Positions 9,026-19,400 are shown, counted from the stretch's first letter. The stretch is 64,000 bases of DNA from Verrucomicrobiota bacterium (GCA_023426435.1 JAFAAS010000116.1:20831-84830), one strand, 5' to 3'. Notes: generated by a model from the sequence alone, not told the origin. Translations and numbers: made by a program.

Positions 9026-11683
9026 ATGCCGCTTTTCATCCCTGCCTGGATTCTTCCCCTTCCTCCGCGCTGGCTCGCCGCCTGCGGCCTCCTCGCCATC
9101 GCGGCTTCGAGCCTGCCCGCGCAATTGACCGTGGAGTCACCAGAAATCGAATACCTGACGAAACCGGTCGGGATCGAGACACCGCGCCCGCGCTTCAACT
9201 GGTCGCTGGCCTCCAGCGAACGCGCGCAAGTCCAGCAGAGCTGGCAAATCCAGGTCGCGTCCACTCGCGCGCGGTTGGAATGGGGAGCGATCGACATTTG
9301 GGACAGCGGAAGAATCGAATCCGACGCGAACTTCGGCGTCGCGTATGACGGTCCGCCGCTGGCGAGCGGCGACCGTTATCACTGGCGGGTTCGCGTGTGG
9401 GACGGGCAGGATCGCGCGTCCGATTGGTCGACCGCCGAATGGTGGCAGATGGGGCTGCTGCAAGAGTCCGACCGGCAGGCGCGCTGGATCGGAGCGGCGG
9501 AGGAGGAGACCAGTCCGCGCCTGCGCCGCGAGTTTTCGGTTGCGCAGCCGGTGGTGCAGGCGACCGCGTATGCGTATGCGGTGGGTTGGTATGAGTTGAG
9601 TCTCAACGGGCGCAAGGTGGGCGACCGCGTGCTCACGCCGGTCAATTCGAGTTACAAGAAGAACCTTTTCTACGACGTTTACGATGTCACGGACCAGATC
9701 CGTTCGGGCGACAATGCCGTCGGCATCTGGCTCGGCGGAGGCTACAACCAGAATTATTCGAAATATGGATACCGCTGGGCGCAGCCGCCGGCGGCCTGGG
9801 TGCAGATCGAGCTGCGTTTCGCCGATGGCACGCGCCGCCTGATCGCGAGCGACGAGCAATGGAAAACGGCGGCGAGTCCGATTGTCGCCAATCATATTTA
9901 CGACGGGGAAACCTACGACGCGCGGCGCGAACAGGATGGCTGGAATCTTCCGGGATTTGCGGACACGAGCTGGTCTCCCGTCGTGCTGCGGGAGGTCGAT
10001 GCCGGGCCGTTGAAGGCCTCGCTCATGCCGCCGATGAAAGTCACGCGCGAACTTCGGCCCGTGAGCGTGACGGAAGTGAGTCCGGGCGTTTTTGTCTTCG
10101 ACCTGGGCCAGAACATTGCGGGCTGGGTGCGCCTGCGCGTCGCGGGCGAACGCGGCCAGCGCGTGGTGCTGCGTCACGCGGAGAACGTGCACGGCGACGG
10201 CACGCTCGACGTCGCCACCAACCGCAAGGCCCGGGCGACGGACACCTATGTGTTGCGCGGCGGAGAGACGGAGATCTACGAGCCGCGATTTACGTATCAT
10301 GGATTTCGTTACGTGGAGGTGACCGGGTTTCCCGGGCGTCCCACGCTCGAGAGCGTGACGGGATGCGCCGTGAGTGCCGCGGTGGAGGAAACCGGCACGT
10401 TCAACTCGTCGGACCCGTGGCTGAATCGCATCCAGCAAAACTTTCTCTGGTCGATTCGGAACAACCTCATGGGCATTCCGACCGACACGGCCGTGCGCGA
10501 CGAGCGGACGCCCTGTCAGATGGATTCGCTGGTGGTGGAAGAAACGGCGATCGCGAACTTCGACATGCTGCAGTATTACGCGAAGTGGCTGGAGGACATC
10601 CACGGCGACGGCGGCATGCCGCCGAACTGGACGGGCGACCAGGTCGTGCTGGCGGACCTGTTGTATCAACACTATGGAGACCGCCGGATCCTCGAGCGCC
10701 ATTTCGAGAACATGGAGGCGCGCTGCGCTGGGTATCTTCGGGAGATGGAGGCGGGGAATCGTTGGGCCGACGGTTTTGGCGATTGGGCGCCGCCGCATCA
10801 GCCCGGCGATTACAAGACGAGCTTCAGCGAGGGCGAGATCGTCAACACGGCGTTCTTTTACCGCGTCGCCACGATCACGGCGGAGACCGCGGAGATCCTC
10901 GGGTTCGCGGACAAGGCGGCGCGTTATCGGGCGCTGGCGGACCGGCTGGCGCGGGAGTTCAACGAGCGGCATTTCGATGCCGGGACGTTCACCTATGGCA
11001 GCGGCCGGCAGGTGACGTCGGTCCTGCCGCTCGCGTTTGGACTGGTGCCGGAGGAGGCGCGGGCGGACGTCGCGCGCGCGTTGCATGAACGCGTGCAGGG
11101 ACGCGATCGCGGGCACCTCGATACCGGCATCTTCGGCACGCGGTATCTCTTCGATGTGTTGATCGATCACGGTTATGCGGACTCCGCCTACGCGGTGCTG
11201 GGCCAGCGCACTTATCCGAGTTTTGGATACCAGATTGGATTGGGGGCGACGACCACGTGGGAGCAGTGGTCGTATCGCGGCGGGATGCAGAGCCACAACC
11301 ACGCGATGTTCGCGGGACCGGGGGCGACGTTCTACTCGCGTTTCGCGGGGATCCGGCTGGCGGCGCCGGGTTATCGCCGGATGGTGATCAAACCGGAGGC
11401 GCCCGCGGGATTGGCGCACGTCGACGCTTCGTTGCGCACGGTCAGCGGGCTGGTGCGCTCGGCGTGGCGGCAGCACGAAGGCTATGCGCATCGCGTGATT
11501 CTGCCCCCGAATACCCGCGCGGAGGTGCACGTGCCGGCGGCGGATCCTTCGATGGTTCGCGAAAGCGGCGGACCGGCGACGGAAGCGGCGGGCGTTCGTT
11601 TCCGGCGGATGGAAAACGGTCGCGCGGTGTTCGAGATCGGGTCGGGCAACTATGTGTTTACGGTCGGGGAGGTGGCGCCATGA
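9026..11683 (+). CDS. Secreted GH78-type alpha-L-rhamnosidase, divergent active site
   Basis: An 885-residue protein started at the ATG at 9026, which opens a signal peptide (residues 15-32, ending 'SLPAQ'). It follows GH78 order: N-terminal fibronectin-like domain (about 35-145), jelly-roll domain (150-330, 'GWYELSLNGRKVGDRVLTP'), 'FDLGQNIAGWVRL' (358-370), (alpha/alpha)6 barrel (450-770) and C-terminal beta domain. GH78 enzymes hydrolyse terminal alpha-L-rhamnose. The usual 'DCPQRDERLGWTGD' motif reads 'DTAVRDERTPCQMD' here: the acid Glu493 and Asp487/Asp500 remain, but the conserved Trp is Cys497. The second acid is kept in 'TTWEQW' (Glu746). Compare the canonical copy at 61308. It overlaps the next gene by ATGA at 11680. 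The substrate may differ from plain rhamnosides. Confidence 0.88.
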   Translation: MPLFIPAWILPLPPRWLAACGLLAIAASSLPAQLTVESPEIEYLTKPVGIETPRPRFNWSLASSERAQVQQSWQIQVASTRARLEWGAIDIWDSGRIESDANFGVAYDGPPLASGDRYHWRVRVWDGQDRASDWSTAEWWQMGLLQESDRQARWIGAAEEETSPRLRREFSVAQPVVQATAYAYAVGWYELSLNGRKVGDRVLTPVNSSYKKNLFYDVYDVTDQIRSGDNAVGIWLGGGYNQNYSKYGYRWAQPPAAWVQIELRFADGTRRLIASDEQWKTAASPIVANHIYDGETYDARREQDGWNLPGFADTSWSPVVLREVDAGPLKASLMPPMKVTRELRPVSVTEVSPGVFVFDLGQNIAGWVRLRVAGERGQRVVLRHAENVHGDGTLDVATNRKARATDTYVLRGGETEIYEPRFTYHGFRYVEVTGFPGRPTLESVTGCAVSAAVEETGTFNSSDPWLNRIQQNFLWSIRNNLMGIPTDTAVRDERTPCQMDSLVVEETAIANFDMLQYYAKWLEDIHGDGGMPPNWTGDQVVLADLLYQHYGDRRILERHFENMEARCAGYLREMEAGNRWADGFGDWAPPHQPGDYKTSFSEGEIVNTAFFYRVATITAETAEILGFADKAARYRALADRLAREFNERHFDAGTFTYGSGRQVTSVLPLAFGLVPEEARADVARALHERVQGRDRGHLDTGIFGTRYLFDVLIDHGYADSAYAVLGQRTYPSFGYQIGLGATTTWEQWSYRGGMQSHNHAMFAGPGATFYSRFAGIRLAAPGYRRMVIKPEAPAGLAHVDASLRTVSGLVRSAWRQHEGYAHRVILPPNTRAEVHVPAADPSMVRESGGPATEAAGVRFRRMENGRAVFEIGSGNYVFTVGEVAP
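11666..11673 (+). promoter_or_regulatory. Strong Shine-Dalgarno sequence for the DUF4038 lipoprotein
   Basis: GGGGAGGT lies six bases before the ATG at 11680, inside the end of the GH78 gene. It fixes the start of the downstream gene at the ATGA overlap, well inside a much longer open frame. Confidence 0.75.
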
Positions 11684-13140
11684 AAAAGTGGATACACGCA
11701 ACGCGTTGGGTGGGTTTCGGAGCGCTGGCGGCGGCCTGCAGCGGCGGTCCGCTGCAAGTCGCGCCGGACGGCCGGACATTTGTCACGGACAAGGGAGAGC
11801 CGTTTTTCTGGCTCGGCGACACGGCGTGGGAATTGTTTCACCGGCTCGATCGCGAGGACGCTGTTTTCTATCTCGAGCGCCGGGCGGAGCAGGGATTCAA
11901 CGTGATCCAGGCCGTGCTGCTCGCGGAGAGCGACGGACTGCGCGTGCCCAATCGTTACGGTGCGGTGCCGTTTCACGATCTCGATCCGCGGCGGCCGAAC
12001 GAGGCGTATTTCGAGCACGTCGACTTCATCGTGCAGGAGGCGGCGCAACGCGGATTCCAGTTGGCGCTGCTGCCCACGTGGGGCGACAAAGTGCCGAACG
12101 AGCGCGGAGGCAACGGCCCGGTGGTGTTCGATGCGGAGAACGCTGCCGACTACGGACGGTTTCTCGGCGAACGATATCGCGAAGCGCCCGTCGTGTGGAT
12201 GCTCGGCGGGGATCGCCCGGTCGATTCGGAGGAAGTGCGCGAGATCTGGCGGGCGATGGCACGCGGCCTGCGCGAAGGCCATGGCGGCGCGCAGCTCATG
12301 AGTTACCATCCCGCGGGCGAAGAGACCTCGGCCGAATGGTTCCCGGATGACAATTGGCTGGATTTTCACGTTTACCAGAGCGGTCACGCGAAGCGCTTTC
12401 ATCCGGTGCAGCGTTACGCCGAAGCGCTCGCGCAGCTGCAGCCGCGCAAGCCCTATCTGGACGCGGAGCCGCCGTATGAGGATATTCCGATCCGCTTCTG
12501 GGATTACATCGACTGGACGGGCCCTCAAGCGGTGCCGCCGGGCGTGATCGATGAACGCGGGATGCTGGTGAAGCCGGGACATTTCGCGCGCGGGTTGATC
12601 GACGATTACGACGTGCGCGTTCACGGATACTGGAATCTGCTGGTGGGAGGGGCGGGTTTCACCTACGGGCACAATGCGGTCTGGCAAATGCATCGCGCGG
12701 GGCAGCACGCGGTGATTCCCTGTTTGCACGATTGGCGCGCGGCGTTGGAGCGCCCGGGTGCGCGGCAGATGCAGCACCTGCGAACGCTTTTCGAGCGGCG
12801 CTCGTTCACGCGGTTGCAACCGGATCAGACGATCGTCGCGGAGGAAAACCCGGACGGTCCGCGGCACGTGCGCGCGGCACTCGACGAACGCCGGGAGTTT
12901 GCGCTCGTGTATCTGGCGGTGGCCCGTCCGATCGAACTCGCGATGGGTAAAGTTCGCGGGACCGAGGTGGCGGTGTCGTGGTTCGATCCGCGGACCGGAG
13001 ACGTGGTCGCGGTGCAGCGGAGAGCGAACGACGGCACGCAATCGTTCACGCCGCCGACGACGGGTGAGCGGACGGACTGGGTGTTGGTGCTCGATGCGGT
13101 GGATGCGGAGCTGCCGTCGTTGTCGCGGGCGGGCGAGTGA
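11680..13140 (+). CDS. DUF4038 / GH140-like glycosidase, probable lipoprotein
   Basis: A 486-residue protein starting at the ATG that overlaps the GH78 stop and follows a strong ribosome-binding site. The N-terminus is a short leader ending 'GALAAAC' with Cys20, a plausible though imperfect lipobox, so it is probably anchored to a membrane. The DUF4038 TIM barrel follows: 'GEPFFWLGDTAWELFHRLD' (39-57), 'LLPTWGDKVP', 'WMLGGDR' with Asp178 and 'DAEPPYEDIP' with Glu263, matching the two acids of GH140 apiosidases. A C-terminal beta domain (about 400-480) completes the family layout. It is about 45-50 percent similar by eye to the 769-2115 protein, and here both acids are intact, so this copy is likely the active one. 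Confidence 0.85.
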   Translation: MKKWIHATRWVGFGALAAACSGGPLQVAPDGRTFVTDKGEPFFWLGDTAWELFHRLDREDAVFYLERRAEQGFNVIQAVLLAESDGLRVPNRYGAVPFHDLDPRRPNEAYFEHVDFIVQEAAQRGFQLALLPTWGDKVPNERGGNGPVVFDAENAADYGRFLGERYREAPVVWMLGGDRPVDSEEVREIWRAMARGLREGHGGAQLMSYHPAGEETSAEWFPDDNWLDFHVYQSGHAKRFHPVQRYAEALAQLQPRKPYLDAEPPYEDIPIRFWDYIDWTGPQAVPPGVIDERGMLVKPGHFARGLIDDYDVRVHGYWNLLVGGAGFTYGHNAVWQMHRAGQHAVIPCLHDWRAALERPGARQMQHLRTLFERRSFTRLQPDQTIVAEENPDGPRHVRAALDERREFALVYLAVARPIELAMGKVRGTEVAVSWFDPRTGDVVAVQRRANDGTQSFTPPTTGERTDWVLVLDAVDAELPSLSRAGE

Positions 13141-13214
13141 CGGATGAGGCGCTTCAAGCGATGCGGAAAGAAACCCAACGTTTGCGGCGATTTCCGAGGT
13201 GATCTTCCGGCAGA

Positions 13215-14573
13215 ATGCATCAACCTCACACGATGATTTGCGCGCGACACCACGATGCAGAAGTCGGCCGCAACACCGCCCGGGCGCGGGCGGTGGGAGC
13301 GATCCTGCTGGCGGCGGTGAGTTTGCTCGGATTCGGCGCTTGCGACCGGCCGTCATCGCGTCCGGCGGCACCGCGCGCGGAGACGCGGAAGACGCCGGCG
13401 GCGATGGATCTGGACTATCTCAAATTTGAGCGGGTGGGGCGTCCGGTGACGACGCCGCCCTGGATCGCGCACGTCAACACGGTCGACCTCGATGGTGACG
13501 GGTTGCTCGACATCGTGGGATGCGAGACCCGCGACAACACGATTTTTTGGATCCGGCAGACGACGCGGGGGAAATTCGAAGAGTCGACGCTGGTTGAAGG
13601 GATGCGGGTGCCGGTGCGCGTCGAGGCGGCCGACATCGACGGCGACGGCGATCTCGACCTGCTCGTCGCGAGCATGGGCGAAGTGTTTCCCAACAACGAT
13701 CGCATCGGCACGGTCTTCATTTTGGAGAATGACGGACGGCAGAATTTCACGACGCACGCGGTGCTCGAGCACACCGCGCGGGTGACGGACGTGCGCGCGG
13801 GGGATTTCAACGGCGACGGCCAGCTCGATCTGGCGCTGGCGCAGTTTGGCTACGATCAAGGCGAGGTCAGCTGGCTCGAGCGGGTGGGGCCGTGGGAGTT
13901 TCGGCGGCACGTGCTGCTCGATCTTTCCGGCGCGATCAACATCGGCGTGGCGGATTTCAACGGCGACGGGCACCTGGATCTTGTATCCAACATTTCACAA
14001 CAGTGGGAGGAGGTGCATTATTTCGAGAACGACGGACGCGGCGGCTTCTCGCGTTTTCGGGTCTGGGCTTCGGCCAACGAGGATTACGGCAGCAGCGGGT
14101 TGATCGTGACCGATCTCGATCGCGACGGGCGGCCGGATGTGTTGTTCACCAATGGCGACGGCTTTGGACCGGCGGCGACGCCCGGGCCGCGTCCGTGGCA
14201 CGGCGTGCAATGGCTCGAAAACAAAGGCGGCGGCCGTTTTCAGTATCGCCGCATCGGCCGGCTGCCGGGCGCCTACAGTCCGGTGGCGATCGATCTGGAT
14301 CGGGACGGAGCGATGGACGTCGTGGCGGTCGCGGGCTACGCGGACTGGAGCAACAAGGACCGCGACGTGATTTCGCTGATGTGGTTTCGGAACGACGGCC
14401 GGATGGGTTTCGAGTCGCGCGTGCTGGCGATGGCGCCGAAGGATTTGATCACGCTGGCCGCGGGGGATTTCGAAGGCGAAGGCGAGCCCTCGCTCGTGAC
14501 GGGCGGCTTCTATGTTTATCCGCCGTATGAAGCGATGGAGCGCGTGCTCCTCTGGCGAAAGGCGGTGCGATGA
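13215..14573 (+). CDS. VCBS/FG-GAP-repeat lipoprotein
   Basis: A 452-residue exported protein. The leader ends 'LLGFGAC' (Cys43), a probable lipobox; the ATG at 13233 is an alternative start. It is built from about seven beta-propeller blades, each carrying a calcium-loop motif such as 'DLDGDGLLD', 'DIDGDGDLD', 'DFNGDGQLD', 'DFNGDGHLD', 'DLDRDGRPD' and 'DLDRDGAMD', with the last degenerate ('DFEGEGEPS'). Such propellers bind ligands or partners and usually have no catalysis. The stop overlaps the TPR gene start as ATGA (14570-14573), so the two are made together. A surface scaffold or sugar-binding role is inferred from the neighbouring glycosidases. Confidence 0.82.
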   Translation: MHQPHTMICARHHDAEVGRNTARARAVGAILLAAVSLLGFGACDRPSSRPAAPRAETRKTPAAMDLDYLKFERVGRPVTTPPWIAHVNTVDLDGDGLLDIVGCETRDNTIFWIRQTTRGKFEESTLVEGMRVPVRVEAADIDGDGDLDLLVASMGEVFPNNDRIGTVFILENDGRQNFTTHAVLEHTARVTDVRAGDFNGDGQLDLALAQFGYDQGEVSWLERVGPWEFRRHVLLDLSGAINIGVADFNGDGHLDLVSNISQQWEEVHYFENDGRGGFSRFRVWASANEDYGSSGLIVTDLDRDGRPDVLFTNGDGFGPAATPGPRPWHGVQWLENKGGGRFQYRRIGRLPGAYSPVAIDLDRDGAMDVVAVAGYADWSNKDRDVISLMWFRNDGRMGFESRVLAMAPKDLITLAAGDFEGEGEPSLVTGGFYVYPPYEAMERVLLWRKAVR

Positions 14574-16009
14574 GCGCGCGATGGGGAAGACGCGGGTGGA
14601 TCGGAGGCGGACTGCTGTTCGTGGCGCTCGCGGCCGGCTGGTGGGCATTGGAGCAGCGCTCGTCGGGAGGCGTGGGGATCACGCTGCCGGCGGCGCCGCA
14701 TTTCGACGAAACGCAGGACCGGCTGCGCGAGGAAGTGAATGCGGAGATCGCTCGCGCCGGCGATTCGCCGCAGGCGGCGCTGGAGGCGTTGAAGCGGCTG
14801 GCGCGGCTGTATCATGCGAATGGTTACATCGACGAGGCGCAAGCGGCTTACGAGATGCTCGAGGAGGTCGATCCGAAGGAGCCGAGGTGGCCCCATCTGC
14901 ATGCGGTGATTCTGGCGGGTTTCGGCGATTTCGAGCAGTCGATGGCGCGATGGCGCCGGGTGATCGAGCTGGCGCCCGACTATCTCGCAGCGCATCTGCG
15001 GCTCGCGGAAGCGGAGTTGAAGTCGAACCGGCCGGAGGAGGCGGAGGCGATTTATGAGGCGGTGTTGAGGCGTTGGAAGGATGAGCCGTATGCGCGGCTC
15101 GGTCTGGCGCGGCTGGATTTCGAGGCGGAACGGTGGGAGGAAGCGCTGCAACGGCTGGAGCCGCTGGTCGCGCAGACCGGCTACCGGCTCGGCTACGATC
15201 TCATCGTGAGCGTTTACGAAAAGCTTGGACGCGAACGCGAAGCGAAGGCGATCCGCGGACAGATGAAAGCGTCGGGTGCGTTTCGCGAGGCGCCGGATCC
15301 GTGGATGGATGAGTTGCTGGAGGTCTGTTTCGACCCGTATCGAATTGCGATTGCGGCCGGGGCGCGGTCGGACCCGGAAGAAGCGCACGCGTTGATTCTG
15401 CGCGCGATCGAACTCGCGCCCGACGAAGTCTCGTATCGATTGCAGCTGGTCAGTCATTACACGGAGCAGAAGGACGCGCCGGCGGCGTTGGAAGCGCTGC
15501 GCGAACTCACGGCTCGCGCGCCGGATTTCGCGGATGGCTGGGCGCGTCTCGCGTCGTTTTATCAGGATTTTCGTCAGGACGAAGCGGCCGCGCGCGCGGT
15601 GGTGACGGGGCTCGAGCATTGTCCGGATTCGCCGGGGCTGCGCCTGATGTGGGGATCGATGCTGCGGCGCGCGGGGCGGTTGGATGAGGCGATTCGCGAG
15701 TTGAACCGCTCGATCGAACTGCGTCCCAACGAAGCGCCGGCGTATGTGGAACTCGCGCACGCGCAGGTGAGTCAGGGCAACATCGATGCGGGATTGCAGA
15801 GCTTGCGGCGTTCGCTGGAAGCGGAGCCGGATAATCCGGCGGCGCTCACGTATCTCGCATTTCACGCGGTGGCGGCAGGGAACCGCGCGGAGGCGGACGA
15901 GTGGATGCAGCGCGTGGCGCGTCAACCGCGCGTTGCGGCGGAACCGGCGAGGCGGCTTGCTGAGGCGTATCGAGCGAAGTTTGGGCGCGAGTGGCGCGCG
16001 CGGGAGTGA
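14570..16009 (+). CDS. Membrane-anchored TPR protein
   Basis: A 479-residue protein with one N-terminal membrane segment (about 11-27, 'GGLLFVALAAGWWAL') and the rest outside or in the periplasm. From about residue 65 it is a run of helical hairpins of TPR type, such as 'AARLYHANGYIDEAQAAYEML'-like units, 'AEAELKSNRPEEAEAIYEAVL', 'RAGRLDEAIRELNRSIELRPN' and 'AHAQVSQGNIDAGLQSLRRSL'. TPRs bind other proteins. It is translationally coupled to the VCBS lipoprotein by ATGA, so a complex of the two is likely. It is the last gene of this + strand cluster. Confidence 0.85.
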   Translation: MSARWGRRGWIGGGLLFVALAAGWWALEQRSSGGVGITLPAAPHFDETQDRLREEVNAEIARAGDSPQAALEALKRLARLYHANGYIDEAQAAYEMLEEVDPKEPRWPHLHAVILAGFGDFEQSMARWRRVIELAPDYLAAHLRLAEAELKSNRPEEAEAIYEAVLRRWKDEPYARLGLARLDFEAERWEEALQRLEPLVAQTGYRLGYDLIVSVYEKLGREREAKAIRGQMKASGAFREAPDPWMDELLEVCFDPYRIAIAAGARSDPEEAHALILRAIELAPDEVSYRLQLVSHYTEQKDAPAALEALRELTARAPDFADGWARLASFYQDFRQDEAAARAVVTGLEHCPDSPGLRLMWGSMLRRAGRLDEAIRELNRSIELRPNEAPAYVELAHAQVSQGNIDAGLQSLRRSLEAEPDNPAALTYLAFHAVAAGNRAEADEWMQRVARQPRVAAEPARRLAEAYRAKFGREWRARE

Positions 16010-16053
16010 AGGCGGACGGGCAGACGGTGGGGATATGGATCTGAAGTAACGAT

Positions 16054-16309
16054 AGCCGCAAAGAGGCGCAGAAGGCGCAAAAAGGAGCAGTGATTCCTGG
16101 GGGTGTCGCGCCTTTATGTGGCTTGAACGTTCCTCGAAGGCCGTCGCCGTTGTTGGATCGAAAGGAGGGCGGGGCCAGAGACTCCGCCTCACAATTTGCT
16201 CGTTACCGCAGTAGAGATGATTCCGTGGCCAAGGAAGGGCCGCGATATTGCCCGGAAGCCGGAAGAAACCGGAGATCTCTTTTTGCGCGTCCTGTGCCTT
16301 TTCGCGGCT
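16054..16309. repeat. Long-spaced inverted repeat (31-base arms, 194-base interior)
   Basis: The left arm 16054-16084 (begins AGCCGCAAAGAGGCGCAG) and the right arm 16279-16309 are inverted copies matching at 26 of 31 positions by hand alignment. The interior has no convincing reading frame. Purine-rich arms of this kind occur as dispersed, non-coding repeats in many environmental genomes, but copy number here is unknown. Confidence 0.7.
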
Positions 16310-16342
16310 AGAGCGTTTTCAGAAAAGCTATAGCCCTTGAGG

Positions 16343-16415
16343 TGAACCACAGAGGCACAGAGGCACGGAGAAATCCCGCGGTCTTCCTCTGTGTGCTCGG
16401 TGCCTTCGTGGTTCA
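16343..16415. repeat. REP-like imperfect palindrome
   Basis: The left arm starts TGAACCACAGAGGCACAGAG at 16343 and the right arm, read on the other strand, starts TGAACCACGAAGGCACCGAG from 16415. The arms can fold into one imperfect hairpin. Translations of this element give the familiar spurious 'NHEGTEHTEE' peptides, which are often mis-annotated as proteins. Confidence 0.75.
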
Positions 16416-16486
16416 AATCGGGTTTTCCGATTCGGCCAACGGCTATGACATTATTGAATATGCTATATCGTTTTATTTGATCTGCT

Positions 16487-19400
16487 CTACCGGTTTTTGG
16501 CCCAGGCGTCCTGCAGTAGGAAGTGCAGCCGTGAGTAGTGGCGGTCAGCCCAGGATTGGCGGGCGAGCTTGAGATACGGTTCCCACGTTTTCGCATTGTC
16601 TCCGGCGGCTTCGGCGGCGGCGAGGAGCGCGTTGTAACGGCGCTCCAGTTGCGCGAGCCATTCGGCGGACAACTCGAACTCGGCGCGCGCGACCCGCTGT
16701 GTCTTCGACTCGCTGACGAACGTGCGCAGTTCGTAGGGAGCGAGGAAGAGCGTGAGTGTTTTGGCGGCGGAGATCGGTTCGCTGCGCTTGGCCACGGGAT
16801 CGAGCGGCGCGCCGGTCTCGGCGAGCGTGATCACGGTTTTCACCGGCTCGGGCAGTGTGTTGAGGACGTAGAAGTAGTGGCGGCCGTCGACGATTTGCTG
16901 GCGGATGCGCACGGGATCGGACGCGCCCGGCACGTCGTCGAATTTCGCCGCGGGCAAGGCGCCGAGTGCGCGGGAGAACGGCAGCAATTCCTTCTCCATG
17001 CCCAACGTGCCGAGGACGTAACCGCCTTTCACGATGCTCGTGGCGTCGAGATGATGCAGCGCGAAGACGTAAGGCTCGAGACTGTTGAAGCCGGCGGGAT
17101 TCAGCGTCGACGCGCGCCAGACCATTTCCTGCACGCCGATATCGGTGAGACCTTGCAGCGGGGATTCGCGGCCGACGGCGTCTTCCCAGTAGCGGTCGTG
17201 AATGGTGACCCGCACGTTGTGGTGTTCCTTCAACGGCGCGGCGACTTCGGGCGCGGTGAAGACACCGCGGCTCACGCCCGGATGGTCGACGAGATAATCT
17301 GACCGACGCATCCAGCGGAAATCGGACGGCACGGTGGTCGGGCTCAGGACAATGTTGGGATGATCGCGATAGAGATCGGGATCGATGCCCATCTCGCGCA
17401 TGAGCACGGAGCTCGGTTCGTTGAGATAATCCGCGAGCCGGTGGTTCTGCGACGGATGAAGGAAGAAGTTGAGGATCAACTTGAGGTCGGGACGAGCGGC
17501 GCTGATGCGATCGGCCATCTGCGTGTAATGCCGGTAGAGCACCTGGCAGCGCCAATCGATCCAGGCTTCTTTCGCCGCGGCGTCGCTCATGAGCCATTCG
17601 TAGCTTTTGCGATGTCGCTCGGGATCGCCGGGCGTGTAAGTCGGGATCACGATGCCGGAGTCCTGTTGGAAACGGCGGAGGTTCGAATCGTTGTAGCCGG
17701 ATGCGAGCGAGCCGAAGTCGTAGAGTTTGGTGCGTGTGACGATGAGCGAGATGCCGTCGAGCGCGGGTTCTTGTCCGTAGCGCGCGACGACCTCGTCGAC
17801 GATCGCGTTCACTGCGGCCATCACGCGCGGGTCGGCGGGATTGAAATTGGTGTCCGAGCCGTGCCAGTAGCCATACCAGAGATCGCCGTCCTTGTTGACG
17901 TTGATGACGGTATCGTGATCGGCGTCGATCGCGGCGCGGTCGGTGATCGCGTGGGGATCGAGACTCGGCAGCGTGTGAATGTGCAGACCCGCGGTGAACG
18001 ATATGTCCTGTTCGCCGAGACGCTGGAGCAGGTAGAGCGGGTAGCCGGGCGGATGCGGACGGGCGCCGCCCTGTCCGCCGGGGATGTCTTGCTCAAAGGG
18101 CTCGACGCGCGTGCCGTAAAGCGGACCGGCATACCAGGCGAGCGGGTATTCGAATTCGGTCTGGCCGAACGATCGCAGGTAGTCGACGAGCCGGTCGGTC
18201 GACTTCATGAAACCATCGAGATCGGTGCCTGTGCCGAAGCTGTGAAACAAGACCGGATCTTCGAAGTAGATTCCAGTGCGGCGCGGCGGCACGCTGCCCT
18301 TGAACTCGCCGGAGCGATCGCTGACGGCGAACTGGTTGAGGCGATACACGCGGATTTTTTCGACCGCGGCGGGCATATCGTGTTCGGCGGTCATGAAGGT
18401 GAAACCCTGCTTCTTCGCGCGCGGCCAGAAGACGACCTCGTGCTCGAGCATCTTGTGCGAGAGGGGAAACTCGTCGCCGGAGACGACGCCGCTATGCACC
18501 TGGAAGTCGATCGCCTTGCCGAAATTTTGGAGGAGCACCTCCATCGAGCGCGGTTTGTCGTCGGGGTAGGTGATCACGGCGACGTGCGGTTCGTCGACGT
18601 CGGTGATTTCGAACGGAATCACGAAACGATCGTGCACCCGGGAGCCGGCTTCGCGGTAGACGCCGGCGGGCGATTCGACGCGTTTGCTGTGGCCGAGATC
18701 TGCAATCGGCTGCTGTTCGAGGGCGTCGATCTCGGCGATCAAGGTGCGCTGCTCGCGTTGCGGCTCGAGTGGGGACGCGTGAGCGATCGCCTGCACACGG
18801 GTCTCGGTGGATTTCTTCTCGCCGGCTTCGGTGTAGGTGAGACGAAGGCGGTAGGCGCCGGCGGGTGTGGCGGCGAGGGGAAGGTCGAGCTGGGTCGAAC
18901 TGCGGGCGTTCAGGGATGGCGCGGAGAGCGAGCCCTGCTGCAGCACCTGGCCGTTGTCGTTGGAAAGTTGATACGCGAGATCGCTGAGTTGCACGGCGTC
19001 GTCGCCGGGGTTGCGCAGCGAAATAGCCAGATCGCGGGCTTGTCCGGCGGGAAGAAACGGATCGGAGACCGTGACGGCGACGTTCCATGCGCGATGACGC
19101 CGGAAGGCGGCGCGGGCTTCGTCTTCGGTGAGTTCGCGGTCGAAGATGCGAACCTCATCGAGCGCGACGCGCGACGCGTGGGCGGCGCCATTGTCGCCCG
19201 AGCCGAAGAAGAAGCGCGGGTGAGCCACGGGTTCCCATCGGCGAACCCAACTCATCGCTGCGGGTTGCCCGTCGACATAGAAGAGACCGCCTTTCTGGTG
19301 ATTCCAGGTGATGGCGACGTGGTGCCATTCGCCGGCCTTCCAATCGGCGACACCGTGGTAGTCGATCTTCGAGTCGCGCGTGTCGTTCAGTTTCAGGCGG

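Larger units (their letters stand above)
16010..16486. other. 477-bp convergent spacer with two inverted-repeat elements and no gene
   Basis: This spacer lies between the convergent TPR gene and the LamG gene. It contains the two inverted repeats listed separately (16054-16309 and 16343-16415) and a short AT-rich stretch (about 16436-16486). Small frames here look like translations of the repeats and not genes. No T-tracted terminator is clear. Confidence 0.7.

Noticed and set aside
9137..11779. An 880-codon - strand frame under the GH78 gene
   Set aside because: Arg/Pro/His-rich composition with no domain; shadow of the real gene.
16189..16596. A 135-codon - strand frame with 'NHEGTEHTEE' text
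   Set aside because: It is the translation of the REP-like palindrome and overlaps the end of the LamG gene; such frames are a known annotation artefact.
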